From: an uncultured Sunxiuqinia sp.
GTDB taxonomy: Bacteria > Bacteroidota > Bacteroidia > Bacteroidales > Prolixibacteraceae
NCBI RefSeq assembly: GCF_963678245.1
Contig: NZ_OY782772.1
Span: 310,001 to 374,000 of the forward strand
Reading direction: 5' to 3'
Length of the DNA stretch: 64,000 nt
Part shown: positions 18,040-26,770 of the stretch, in pieces
How positions within the stretch are numbered: the first letter of the stretch is position 1
Layout of the letters: the number at the start of each line of letters is the position of its first letter
Made by a program: the position numbers and the translations under genes
Notes under the pieces: model-generated
Database searches by the model: none
Told to the model about the DNA's origin: nothing
Seen by the model: the letters and a program-made list of their open reading frames with translations, nothing else

Positions 18040-19608
18040 TTATTCAACTTTGATTATCGAATCATCAGCTCTTTCATCACTGGTATAGGGCTTTTCAAAA
18101 TCTTTTTGGTTTGCTCCTTTAAATTGGACCGCCCTGTTGGTTCCTGTTAGCTTAATCATTGTTTTATTATCAGACTTGAACATTGAATTGGAGAATGTCA
18201 GGTTGCTTCCATTCTCAATTTGAACAGGCTCGTCTGACTCAGCCCGTACCAGAAGGTCGTCGAAACGGCAATTTTCAAGGTCGTTAGCTACAATGCCGTA
18301 TTTGCCGTCCATCTTCATATTACTGAAGAACATACTATCAATTTTATGGCCTTCTATTCCGTTCATACGAACAGCATATTTCGAGTTAGAGGAGCTTATT
18401 TTATCAAAATAGAAATTTTTAAATGTTGGTAGCGAGTCGGTTCTTGGAGCGATGGAGCTCGAAGCATAGAACATATTAATTTTGATCGCTTCGTTCTGGA
18501 TGCTGTCCATTTTAATATCTTCAAACCACAGTTTTTCAACCAGTCCACCTCTTCCTTTCATCGATTTTACGCGCAGTCCACGTTCGGTATGTCCAAAGTC
18601 GCAATTGTGGGCATACACATGATTTACGCCACCCGACATTTCGCTGCCGATAACCACGCCGCCATGTCCATGCTTAGTTTTACAGTCTTTAATAATAATC
18701 CGCTGGCTTGGTTTTCCAACACGCCATCCGTCTTCATTTAATCCGGATTTGATCACAATGCAATCGTCGCCGGTCGAAAAGAAGCAGTTGTCGATCAGTA
18801 CTTTGGTGCTCGAATCCGGAATAATGCCATCGTTGTTCATCCCAACGGTAATGACTTTCAGGTTGCGGGCTATTACATTTTCAGAATAAACGAAATGAAC
18901 GGTCCACATGGGGCCGGAGCCAATTTCAAGTCCTTCAACCAAAACATTCTTACAGTTCACAGTTTGAATAAGTGAAGGGCGAAGATACGACATCGGTTCG
19001 TAGGCAAGGCAGTTTCTCTCCTCGGGAGCAACTCCAGCCTGCACCTGATCGTAAAGTATCGTGAGCGTTTCTTCTCTTTTTCCACGAGCCATATCCCACC
19101 ATTTTTCGCCATTACCGTCAATTCGGCCTTTACCGGTGATGGCAATGTTTTGTTCGTCGCGTGCATAAATCAGCGGATGATAATTCATACATTCCAAGCC
19201 TTCCCAACGTGTGAAGGTTGGTACAGCATACAAATCAATATTGTCGCTAAAAAACAACACGGCACCGTCTTCAATTAAAAGGTGAACATTCGATTTCAAC
19301 TTCAGGTAGGACGTTTCCCACTGGCCTGCCGGAATTTTAACTGTACCACCACCTTTTGCGGCACATTTGTCAATGGTTGCCTGGATAGCTTTCTGGTTGT
19401 TGAATCCTTCAGTCGTTTGAGCTCCGAAATCGGTAATTGAAAACACAGCGTCGGGAAAGCTTGTTTGATCAAAGACTTCTACTCCCCAAGGTGTTTTTTC
19501 CCGGATGGTTTCAACTGCTGCCGATTTTGGCTGTTGGCACGATTGACTAATAAAAATTACAGCGACTAGTAAGAATAAATTGCGAGTGGTTTTTTTCATA
19601 TGATGCAT
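18040..19608 (-). CDS. Glycoside hydrolase family 28 (polygalacturonase-type) lipoprotein
   Basis: A lipoprotein signal (NLFLLVAVIFISQSC) anchors the protein at the membrane. The N-terminal pectate-lyase-3-like segment (ITDFGAQTTEGFNNQKAIQATIDKC) leads into a right-handed beta-helix with the GH28 catalytic signatures NNDGI, TGDDCIVIKSG, HGHGGVVIGSE and the RVK triplet. Family enzymes cleave alpha-1,4-linked galacturonic acid in pectin by an inverting mechanism. ATG at 19599 (MKKTTRN) is a more natural start than the first ATG at 19608. A -7-like element TAAATTTG lies on the minus strand at 19646-19653. No other pectin genes are nearby, so this is an isolated enzyme. Confidence 0.93.
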   Translation of the reverse strand: MHHMKKTTRNLFLLVAVIFISQSCQQPKSAAVETIREKTPWGVEVFDQTSFPDAVFSITDFGAQTTEGFNNQKAIQATIDKCAAKGGGTVKIPAGQWETSYLKLKSNVHLLIEDGAVLFFSDNIDLYAVPTFTRWEGLECMNYHPLIYARDEQNIAITGKGRIDGNGEKWWDMARGKREETLTILYDQVQAGVAPEERNCLAYEPMSYLRPSLIQTVNCKNVLVEGLEIGSGPMWTVHFVYSENVIARNLKVITVGMNNDGIIPDSSTKVLIDNCFFSTGDDCIVIKSGLNEDGWRVGKPSQRIIIKDCKTKHGHGGVVIGSEMSGGVNHVYAHNCDFGHTERGLRVKSMKGRGGLVEKLWFEDIKMDSIQNEAIKINMFYASSSIAPRTDSLPTFKNFYFDKISSSNSKYAVRMNGIEGHKIDSMFFSNMKMDGKYGIVANDLENCRFDDLLVRAESDEPVQIENGSNLTFSNSMFKSDNKTMIKLTGTNRAVQFKGANQKDFEKPYTSDERADDSIIKVE

Positions 19609-19676
19609 GATAAATGAGAATAATATTCAGATTTTTTGAGTTAGACAAATTTAGCGATATAATCTTGATTTCTTAT

Positions 19677-20678
19677 TTACGATGTCTTTTTATCGAATTT
19701 AAAGGTTTTGTACAAATAGCCCATGTACGGAAAGATTATTAAAACCCCAACGATTAAGGCGATTAGCAACTGTAACTGCACTTGCTTTGGCGCGGCGGCA
19801 CTTTGCATGGTAATATCAGTGCCGTCGTTAATTTTAACCAACACTGGAAACTGGATCGCAAACCAACCCATCACGATCATCGAGGTTTGAAAAGCTGCAA
19901 TGATCCGAACCCTGGTCCGTCTGTTCTGGTTGAGATATATCCATAGGAATGGCAAGGCGATTGTGGCCAGGATGAAACAAATCATGCTGGGAACAGAATG
20001 GTAAAACTCGTAGAAAAGCGGATGTCCTTCAATTTCGGCTGTAGCAAAAACCAAGGCTCCTGAGCTAACCAGAGCAATAAGCAGGTATTTTCCAATACGA
20101 GTGAAACGCTTGATGTGCTCCTTCTCTTTGGTTTCGCCAATGGTGTAAATGTTGGCCAGAAATGCAAACAGAATAACCAAAAACACACCCATGCTAAACG
20201 AGAACAGATTGAGCCACGGGTGCATGTAAATGGTAAAAAAGCCTTTGCTATAGTCTTGCGAAATTTCTCCTAAAATAATACCGCCAATAGTCACTCCCAG
20301 AAAGAAGGTCGTAATTAAACTGGAATACCGAAAGATCGATGAGTAGATGGCTTTCGGTTTTTCTTCTTCGATATCGTAATGGCGAAAGGTGAAAGCCGAT
20401 CCGCGCAGAATAATGCCGAGGAGTACCAGCAGAACGGGAATGTGAAGCGCTGTTAGCACCGTTGAATAAACAGTTGGAAATCCGACAAAAAGAATCACAA
20501 CAACAAGTATTAGCCACACATGGTTAGCTTCCCAAACAGGGGCTATGGCACGTGCTACAATTCCTGACGCTTTTCCTCGGGAGATCAATTCAAGAATTCC
20601 TCCTCCAAAGTCGGCTCCACCAAGCAACACATATAATAGCAGGCAAATGCCAAGTATAATGATAATCGTTTCAGTCAT
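19677..20678 (-). CDS. cydB: Cytochrome bd ubiquinol oxidase subunit II
   Basis: This integral membrane protein, about 333 residues with eight or more hydrophobic segments, is the second subunit of the bd-type quinol oxidase. The family start LYVLLGGADFGGGILEL is present, as is APVWEANHVWLI. I start it at ATG 20678 (MTETIIIILG), which overlaps the cydA stop by 8 bases (ATGACTGA), rather than at 20699. Overlap implies translational coupling with cydA. Confidence 0.95.
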   Translation of the reverse strand: MTETIIIILGICLLLYVLLGGADFGGGILELISRGKASGIVARAIAPVWEANHVWLILVVVILFVGFPTVYSTVLTALHIPVLLVLLGIILRGSAFTFRHYDIEEEKPKAIYSSIFRYSSLITTFFLGVTIGGIILGEISQDYSKGFFTIYMHPWLNLFSFSMGVFLVILFAFLANIYTIGETKEKEHIKRFTRIGKYLLIALVSSGALVFATAEIEGHPLFYEFYHSVPSMICFILATIALPFLWIYLNQNRRTRVRIIAAFQTSMIVMGWFAIQFPVLVKINDGTDITMQSAAAPKQVQLQLLIALIVGVLIIFPYMGYLYKTFKFDKKTS

Positions 20679-21981
20679 TGGATTGATATTTGGATTCAAG
20701 CATTTTAATTTGTCGGCTCATAAGCCAGATAACAATAAAACTCAAAAGTAGGTAAACTGCCGAGACGGTATAAAAGGTATACTGAATGCCGGGCATTGGC
20801 GTCAACGAGTCCTTGGTTTTCATGATCCCGTAAATGATCCACGGCTGACGTCCAACTTCTGTAACAATCCATCCGGCCTGTATGGCTATAAATCCTAGGG
20901 GAGTGGCAATAACCAGCAAAATCAGCCACCATCGTTTTTCGAGCCAGTGTTTCCATTTCCAGTTTCCGAGTAGAAAAATAACTCCCAGCATGGCCAGAAA
21001 CATGCCAATAGCCACCATCAATTGAAACGAATAATGGGTAATGGGAACCGGTGGCCATTCGTCTTCCGGAAATTCATCCAGCCCTTTTACTTCGGCATTG
21101 AAATCGCCATGAGCCAGAAAACTTAAAAAGCCCGGGATTTTAATGGCATAGTTCACTTCGCGGTTTTCAACATCGGGGATACCGCCGATAATCAATGGGG
21201 CGGACTTTTCAGTTTTAAAGTGCGATTCGAACGCAGCCAGTTTGGCCGGTTGCAGTTCGGCAACAGTCTTTGCGGCATGGTCGCCACTGAGCGGTTGCAG
21301 AAGTGCAGCTACCGAAGCAAAAGCCAAGGAAATGACAATAGCCTTGGCATGAATCTCCAACTTATTTTTCATGTACAAAATCGCATGAATTCCGGCAACC
21401 GCAAAGCCGGTGGCCGAAAAAGCGGCAATGATCATGTGGTGCGATTGTGCAAACCATGCTTTGTTGAACATCGCAGCAACAGGATCAATATTTTCAGCTT
21501 GACCATTCACCCAATCAAATCCCGATGGAGCATTCATCCACGCATTGGCCGAAATAACGAAGATACCCGAAAGTACTCCGGCAATACCAACCACCATTCC
21601 GGTGTATAGGTGAACTTTATCATTGAGGCGATTCCAACCATAGAGCCACAAGCACAGTGCAATGGCTTCAACAAAAAAGGCCGTTCCTTCCCACGAAAAC
21701 GGCATCCCGAAAATGGGGCCTGCATGTTCCATAAAAGTGGGCCAAAGCATGCCTAGTTCAAACGAAAGTACCGTGCCACTAACAGCACCCACCGCAAAGA
21801 AAATAGCCACGCCTTTTGCCCAGGCTTTAGCCAAATCGAGGTATACCTCTTTTTTTGTTTTCAGCCATTTCCATTCGGCTACAAACATAAACCAGGGCAT
21901 CACCATTCCAATACATGCAAAAATGATGTGAAACCCCAGCGAGACGCCCATCTGTAAACGAGCCGCCATAAATTCATCCAT
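20671..21981 (-). CDS. cydA: Cytochrome bd ubiquinol oxidase subunit I
   Basis: The 436-residue subunit carries the heme ligands and quinol site. Visible family marks are RLQMGVSLGFHIIFACIGM near the N-terminus (heme ligand His18), the EGTAFFVEA segment and GRQPWIIYGIMKT. It is shorter than E. coli CydA (about 520 residues), consistent with a short quinol loop. The enzyme reduces oxygen to water at low oxygen without proton pumping. It starts the cydAB operon, transcribed away from the cassette array. Confidence 0.96.
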   Translation of the reverse strand: MDEFMAARLQMGVSLGFHIIFACIGMVMPWFMFVAEWKWLKTKKEVYLDLAKAWAKGVAIFFAVGAVSGTVLSFELGMLWPTFMEHAGPIFGMPFSWEGTAFFVEAIALCLWLYGWNRLNDKVHLYTGMVVGIAGVLSGIFVISANAWMNAPSGFDWVNGQAENIDPVAAMFNKAWFAQSHHMIIAAFSATGFAVAGIHAILYMKNKLEIHAKAIVISLAFASVAALLQPLSGDHAAKTVAELQPAKLAAFESHFKTEKSAPLIIGGIPDVENREVNYAIKIPGFLSFLAHGDFNAEVKGLDEFPEDEWPPVPITHYSFQLMVAIGMFLAMLGVIFLLGNWKWKHWLEKRWWLILLVIATPLGFIAIQAGWIVTEVGRQPWIIYGIMKTKDSLTPMPGIQYTFYTVSAVYLLLSFIVIWLMSRQIKMLESKYQSND

Positions 21982-23000
21982 ATTTTTATCTTTTTACTTT
22001 TAAACCAATTGTTACCTGAATCAACACCTCAAATTGATTTCTGTTTGATTAATGAAAAGATAAAAATTGAGTGGTTTAGCTATCAGTTCGTTGATGGACT
22101 TATTTGTTTGCCACAGTGAAATTGAACATCACAATTTCAATAGTTGCTTTGTGTTGTTGGGACATAGCCTCAAGCCCCAATTACTTTTTCCCGGCAGTTG
22201 GAAAAGGAATCAAAAAGAGCCCCCGCTGAAGATCAAAAGCTAAAAATGAACTTCATGCCACTAAATGAAAAGAACTCGTCCTTTTAGCCACTCGTTTCTT
22301 AAACGCTTTTCTCTTAGACGGAACTGAACTCGATGAATTTATAGTTCAAAATCTTCGCAGACCAAGCTTTTTGCCTATTGGAGGAGTGGGGGCTTGGTTG
22401 TCCCATGTTATAGCACGTCATTACGAACAACGTGAAGCAATCGTTCAGTGAATTACACCGATCTGGTTATCCGAAAATCCAAACTTTGGATTCCTGGTAT
22501 TCCTAAAGAATGCTGAAATGCCTTATTCCATTGTTTCCGATGAAGTTTCATCTTCCAGAACGGGGTAACGTGAATTCGCCGGGCTAAGAACCGCTCTCGT
22601 TCGGTTTTGAATAGAAAAAGTTCTGCATAGAACCGCTTTCGTTTATCTTTTCACCAAATGAATTCAGCTCGAAGGTGAACTAGTGCTGACTGGAACTGCT
22701 ATAACTCGCCTTCGAGCCGAACTCGCGCATCTCCGGGGTGAGTGAATGCTATATGGAACTCCGCGAGTTCGGTTTTTAAGTACCCCTGAGGTGTTAAATA
22801 GACCTTATTTTGAATGAAACTAAATTGTCGCTATCAAAATTAATTATTCTGTAAAGTTAGTTATCTTGTACCACGGTATAGCAGTATGGTATGTATTTCT
22901 AATGAACAATTACGGCGGAGATTTAGACGCAAGTTTCGAATTTGTTATATTGAAGGAATTAAAAATCCGTTTGATGACATTTTTAACGACTCAACATAGT
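21982..23000. other. Long intergenic region with short degenerate repeats
   Basis: About 1 kb between cydA and the cassette array without a convincing gene. It holds a 15-base direct repeat with one mismatch (22587-22601 and 22629-22643, AGAACCGCTYTCGTT) and an 11-bp inverted repeat (CCGAACTCGCG 22717-22727 / CGCGAGTTCGG 22762-22772) followed by TTTTT, which looks like a terminator with a large loop. I looked for remains of a tyrosine integrase, since an integron integrase would be expected on this side of the array, and found none. Confidence 0.55.
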
Positions 23001-23097
23001 AGGTGTTGTTATACCCCCAATTTTAGAGGTATAACAACACCTCAAAAATTGATATAAGAAATATAACAACACTAGTGTTGATACACACTAGTTACCA
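23001..23097 (+). repeat. Palindrome cluster at the left end of the array (possible attI or attC remnant)
   Basis: A perfect 15-bp inverted repeat (AGGTGTTGTTATACC 23001-23015 / GGTATAACAACACCT 23028-23042) is followed by a 14-bp palindrome CAACACTAGTGTTG (23067-23080). GTTATACC and GGTATAAC here have the same core/inverse-core relation as the full cassettes, and GTATAACAACAC (23029-23040) can pair with GTGTTGATAC (23075-23084) leaving two extrahelical A bases. The site ends at the core GTTACC (23091) of the first cassette. It may be a short attC behind a tiny remnant cassette, or the array's attI region. Confidence 0.5.
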
Positions 23098-23102
23098 GTA
23101 AT

Positions 23103-23960
23103 ATGAAGGAAGAACCTAAATATCAGAAACAACATAAAGTTGCTCAAGTTTATCTTAAGCAATTTGGGTACGAGAAAGACGGGGAATGGTGGTTATCTGT
23201 TTATAAAGCGGGAGAAAAAGAAACTGAAAATGTCAAGATAAAAGAATTTACTGCCGAGACAAATATTTTTGATTTGCCATTTGAAGCTCCTGAAATAAAA
23301 AGACATTTTGAAAATACGAGCAATATAATTGAGAATCACTATCGGACAATAATTTCAAATCTCCATAATCAAAAAAGACTAACATCTAAGGATGAAAGAT
23401 TTTTAAATCATATTGTTGCAAATTTTTTATGTCGAACCTCCCCTTTTAGAACATTCATCTTTGACCTATTAACATATGCTGACACTAGGGATAAATTCAT
23501 TAAAGAAATGACAATGTTCACCCAGAATAAGGAAGATGTAGCCGCATTATTAGATAGTTTCAAAATTGAGTTTCAATTAAATCCAGCTATTGGAATTTTA
23601 ATGGACCATCTTGTATTTTTATTTAAAAAATTTAGAAAAGTAATTCTTAAAGAATCTAGTTGCATAGGTTGGTTAACAACCGACAGTCCCGTTTATTTAA
23701 ATAGACAAAATAAATACGAATGGATTATTCCAATTGAATCAGAAATATACATGCCTCTTTCAAAAGACTTTTGCCTTTTTATGTTTCATCCTGATTCTGA
23801 CAAATATGAGAATCGACTAAGGAATCTAAAAATTAACAAGGTTAATGAAATAGACTTCAATACCTTTGATAACATTATAAATAAAATAGTGCTTGATTAC
23901 GATAAATATTTAATAATGAATACAGAAATTCAACCAACAGATATAACGAAAAAATTATAA
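23103..23960 (+). CDS. DUF4238 domain protein (cassette 1)
   Basis: The 285-residue protein matches DUF4238: N-terminal KQHKVAQVYLKQFGYEK, a TAETNIFDLP segment, and the later GWLTTDSPVYLNR...IPIESEIYMPLSKDFCLFMF motif. The function of the family is unknown; members are scattered in accessory DNA. The ATG lies 12 bp from the cassette core (G at 23091) and the stop precedes the attC site, so this gene fills its cassette. AT-rich composition and lack of a promoter of its own fit a captured cassette gene. Confidence 0.8.
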   Translation: MKEEPKYQKQHKVAQVYLKQFGYEKDGEWWLSVYKAGEKETENVKIKEFTAETNIFDLPFEAPEIKRHFENTSNIIENHYRTIISNLHNQKRLTSKDERFLNHIVANFLCRTSPFRTFIFDLLTYADTRDKFIKEMTMFTQNKEDVAALLDSFKIEFQLNPAIGILMDHLVFLFKKFRKVILKESSCIGWLTTDSPVYLNRQNKYEWIIPIESEIYMPLSKDFCLFMFHPDSDKYENRLRNLKINKVNEIDFNTFDNIINKIVLDYDKYLIMNTEIQPTDITKKL

Positions 23961-23964
23961 ATAC

Positions 23965-24098
23965 TACTGGTAACAAAGTACATATTTCAGAGCGGGGTTG
24001 GTGCGGTTAGCAACTGCGGATTCTCGCATCACAGTTCAGTCCTAGCGGACATGAACGCTCTCCGAAATCCGCTCCGCAACATGTACCAACCGTTATGG
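23965..24098 (+). repeat. attC1 (type A)
   Basis: It opens with TACTGGTAAC (23965-23974), the exact reverse complement of GTTACCAGTA at the cassette 1 start (23091-23100), and closes with core GTTATGG (24092). Arms GTACAT...ATGTAC and AGCGGGG...CCGCT surround internal hairpins. Closely related to attC4, 5, 9 and 10. Confidence 0.85.
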
Positions 24099-24128
24099 TT
24101 CATATTGAACCCAGGAAGCAAAAAAAGC

Positions 24129-24581
24129 CACGATTACGGGATTTTTAAGCTAAAAATGTTCTTAGGGAAGGAATTGAAAACAGAAAAAAATGCCGGTTTA
24201 GGCATTTGTCCCAGTCGTTGTAACGGTCGGTTACCGTTGAAGCTGGCTTCTTGACGTAAGTAACGTCTGCAACGACTGAAGCGAAGTTCGGGAAAAAAAA
24301 TGACAAAGTCAAGTCTTTTATTTCGCGAGCTTTCTGATTTTCAATGAATGAGCAGGGAGAACATTTTACATAAATTCAAAATAAATAATTAGTTTTAAAG
24401 GAAATTTTGAATCAACGAACCGTTTAAAATATTATACGGGCAAAAAGAAAAAATAAATTTTAAACGGATAAGCCGCTTAAAAACCCGACAATACAGTGAA
24501 CTATCCTTATACGAATATAAAGTTAATACCCTGTATTTTAAAGTGGCTTTTAGGGGCAGCGGGCTGGATTCAAAACGCCCG
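24129..24581 (+). ncRNA. Candidate large structured RNA in a non-coding cassette (copy 1)
   Basis: The cassette 24093-24749 has no convincing ORF but is a diverged homologue of the next cassette. After a conserved CACGATTAC (24129-24137) comes a closing helix (AAAATGTTCT 24153-24162 / AGAACATTTT 24358-24367, continued by ATTGAAAACAG 24173-24183 / CTGaTTTTCAAT 24334-24345). Inside are a hairpin (AAATGCC 24188 / GGCATTT 24201) and a four-way junction: outer stem AGTCGTTG (24213-24220) / CAACGACT (24270-24277) holding hairpins AACGGT/ACCGTT, GAAG/CTTC and GACGT/ACGTC. A second domain has CCGTTTAAAAT/ATTTTAAACGG (24420-24467), AATACAG/CTGTATT (24490-24537) around TTATA-CGAA-TATAA, and CGGGC/GCCCG (24560-24581). 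Strand and transcription are inferred. Confidence 0.7.
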
Positions 24582-24624
24582 TATTTTATTGGAAGAAGAA
24601 GAAAAACAAAAATAAAATACGTAA

Positions 24625-24755
24625 CCATAACAACTTGTATATTTCATACCGGGGACAGGAATTCCCCGGAGCCGGTTTCCCGCGCATTTTTTCCCTTTTT
24701 TATGAAAAGGGGCCATCCCGCAAACCGGTACGAAACATACAATTAAACGTTGAGT
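24625..24755 (+). repeat. attC2 (type B)
   Basis: Opens with AACCATAAC (24623-24631), exact reverse complement of GTTATGGTT at 24092-24100, and closes with core GTTGAGT (24749). Stem TTGTATATTTC...GAAACATACAA and ACCGG/CCGGT arms. Different interior from type A, but shares its plan with attC3 and attC6. Confidence 0.85.
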
Positions 24756-24788
24756 TTCATTGTGGGAAACAAGCAGTTAGAAAACAGT

Positions 24789-25200
24789 CACGATTACTGT
24801 ATTTTGAATGGTAAAATGTTCTAAAAAAAGCCTTGGGGTAAAAAAAAATGCTGAACGCATTTTGGAACCAGGTCTTGTAACGGTGAGACCGTGGAAGCGC
24901 GTGCTTCTGACGTCGAGTCGACGGAAAGACCTGACAAAGTTCCCATTTTTTGGCGACAAAGTCAAGGGGGTGGAAAAAATGGAAGGACATTTAACCCCAA
25001 GGCTTTTAACATTTTAGGCTGGCAATGATTGAAAATTTTAAACTAATATAATGAAAAGCCTTTTGGCTTTATTGATGAAAAAATAAAATTTTAAATGGCC
25101 GTTGTCCATTCAAGTACAGGCAATCCATTCGACTCACCTTATAGGGTATAAATTGAATAGATGGATTTTAAAGTGACTGTTTGGGGATGAAGGAATGTTT
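24789..25200 (+). ncRNA. Candidate large structured RNA in a non-coding cassette (copy 2)
   Basis: Homologue of 24129-24581 with the same layout and spacing (CACGATTAC at 24789, closing helix 24 nt later in both). Closing helix: AAAATGTT (24813-24820) / AACATTTT (25008-25015) plus AAAAGCCTTGGGGT (24826-24839) / ACCCCAAGGCTTTT (24994-25007). Hairpin AAAATGC/GCATTTT (24845-24863). Four-way junction: CAGGTCTT (24869-24876) / AAGACCTG (24926-24933) holding ACGGT/ACCGT, GAAGC/GCTTC and CGTC/GACG. Second domain: AATCCAT (25122-25128) / ATGGATT (25161-25167) around TTATA-GGG-TATAA, then a conserved TTTTAAAGTG. Three successive pairs of the junction stem and two of the AATCCAT stem show compensatory changes against copy 1. 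Confidence 0.7.
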
Positions 25201-25252
25201 CCACAACGACCGTTTATTTATCAAAAAAAAGTGATAAATTTAAACAACGTAA

Positions 25253-25383
25253 ACACAACAATGTGTCATATTGCATACCGGGCAAGCAAAACCCCGGTCC
25301 CCGGTTTTCAATCCGATTTTCCAGTTCATCCGGACGGAAAACCACAATAAAAACCGGTACGCAACATACACTCTACGTTAGCG
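25253..25383 (+). repeat. attC3 (type B)
   Basis: Opens with AAACACAAC (25251-25259), one mismatch from the reverse complement of the cassette start GTTGAGTTT, and ends with core GTTAGCG (25377). Arms TTGCATACCGG / CCGGTACGCAA form the main stem. Confidence 0.82.
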
Positions 25384-25409
25384 GTTATTTTGAAAAAAAG
25401 GCAAAATAA

Positions 25410-26621
25410 ATGAACAAATATTACATAATTATACTAGTATTATTGGTTTGGAGTTGTCAAAATAACTCTAAATTTAAATCATTCAATGAACTAAGAAATA
25501 ACCAAATTCAGGAAATTGATATAAAGGTTTTTTCAAACTCAATTATAGTACCGGTGATAATAGGTGAAAAAGTTAGACATTTTCGTTTTGATACTGGTGC
25601 ATCAACTTTCATCTCTCCTAAATTAAAAGAAGAATTAAGACTTGAAACAATAATAGATTCTACCTTAGGATATGACTACTACGGAAATTCTAAACAGATT
25701 TTTAAGACTATAATCCCCTCATTTACGATTGGACAAACTAAGTATGCCAATATTAAAGCAGACATCATTCGCCCAATTCAAGATTTAAAAGTTTGTAACA
25801 TAGACATTGATGGTTTTTTAGGCAGTGATTTCTTTGCTGAAAAAGTTGTTCAAGTTGACATAAAAAACAAGAAAATAACTATTTCTAATTCAATAACAAA
25901 CATTAACACTGAAGGTCATAATGTCATGAGTTTTGATTATTCATCAGAGAAACAAAAGATACCATTGATTAAAATCAATTTTCCTGGAAAAAATGCAACT
26001 GAACTAGTATTGTTTGACACAGGCTCTAACAATCATTTCTACAGGATTAAAAAGTCATCTTTTAACGAATTACTTTCACATAACATATTAACAAAGAAAC
26101 AAATAATTGACACGTTAGACCACTCTGAAAATGGGTCAGGATTATTTGGAAAGCAAAAAGACACGATTAATTACATGTTTGAAGTGGATAGCATTGAGTT
26201 TATTGGAACAAAGGTTTATAACTGCCCTGTGGTTACTTTTGACACTAATCATAAATCTATACTTGGAGCTCCATCTCTAAATTTTGGATTAATCACTATT
26301 GACTACAAAAACAAAAATATTTATTTTAAACCTTATTCCACAAAACCTATCAACCTAACACCAAAATTTGGAATGTATTTAGAATATCATAATGGCAACT
26401 TTGTAACAAGACAGGTTAAATTAAATTCAATCGCTGAAAAGAATGGAATAAAACAGGGATATAAGTTAATAAAGATTAACTCAATAAATTTTGACTCGCT
26501 ATCTCAATGTGAACTTATAAGAGGAATATGGAAGGATGAATTTGTAAAAGAATCAGTAAGTTTAAAGTTTCTTGATTCTGAAAATAAGCCAATTGAAATA
26601 ATGATAAAAAACAACCGCTAA
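25410..26621 (+). CDS. Retropepsin-like aspartyl protease lipoprotein with PDZ domain (cassette 4)
   Basis: A lipoprotein signal (YYIIILVLLVWSC) is followed by two retropepsin-like halves, each with a catalytic-type DTG: D61 in RFDTGAST and D203 in VLFDTGSN. A C-terminal PDZ-like domain (~330-403) includes SIAEKNGIKQGYKLIKINSI. Bacterial proteins of this build are periplasmic or surface-associated proteases; the substrate is unknown. ATG lies 33 bp after the cassette core. The stop codon TAA (26619-26621) is inside the attC4 opening CCGCTAAC, a tight fit between gene and cassette. Alternative: an inactive peptide-binding protein, but both DTG triads are intact. Confidence 0.85.
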   Translation: MNKYYIIILVLLVWSCQNNSKFKSFNELRNNQIQEIDIKVFSNSIIVPVIIGEKVRHFRFDTGASTFISPKLKEELRLETIIDSTLGYDYYGNSKQIFKTIIPSFTIGQTKYANIKADIIRPIQDLKVCNIDIDGFLGSDFFAEKVVQVDIKNKKITISNSITNINTEGHNVMSFDYSSEKQKIPLIKINFPGKNATELVLFDTGSNNHFYRIKKSSFNELLSHNILTKKQIIDTLDHSENGSGLFGKQKDTINYMFEVDSIEFIGTKVYNCPVVTFDTNHKSILGAPSLNFGLITIDYKNKNIYFKPYSTKPINLTPKFGMYLEYHNGNFVTRQVKLNSIAEKNGIKQGYKLIKINSINFDSLSQCELIRGIWKDEFVKESVSLKFLDSENKPIEIMIKNNR

Positions 26622-26748
26622 CACGGTACATATTGCAGGGCGGGGGTCGATGGTACGCCAACTGCGGATTCTCGCATCGCAGTCCCGCGTCCTTCGGACA
26701 GGAACGCTCTCCGAAATCCGCCCCGACAACATGTACCAACCGTTATGC
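26616..26748 (+). repeat. attC4 (type A)
   Basis: Opens with AACCGCTAAC, exact 10-base reverse complement of GTTAGCGGTT at 25377-25386, and closes with core GTTATGC (26742). Inner parts include the CTGCGGATTCTCG segment and the TGTCC-TTC-GGACA type hairpin seen in the other type A sites. Confidence 0.87.
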
Positions 26749-26770
26749 CTCAATTTAAAAAACCAAGAAT

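Noticed and set aside
22866-23057. 63-codon ORF left of the array
   Set aside because: Starts at TTG, crosses the perfect 15-bp inverted repeat, has no ribosome-binding site or recognisable domain.
24051-24254. 67-codon plus-strand ORF across attC1 and the cassette start
   Set aside because: Crosses the recombination site and the four-way junction; no domain and no conservation with copy 2.
24395-24628. 77-codon minus-strand ORF in the first non-coding cassette
   Set aside because: The homologous cassette has no matching ORF, and the region is better explained by conserved structure. It runs into the attC site.
24808-25017. 69-codon ORF in the second non-coding cassette
   Set aside because: Lies over the closing helix and junction, with no counterpart in the first copy.
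24093-25377. Group II intron or retron in the non-coding cassettes
   Set aside because: No reverse transcriptase, no recognisable intron domain V and no GTGYG start were found; the fold does not match either by eye.
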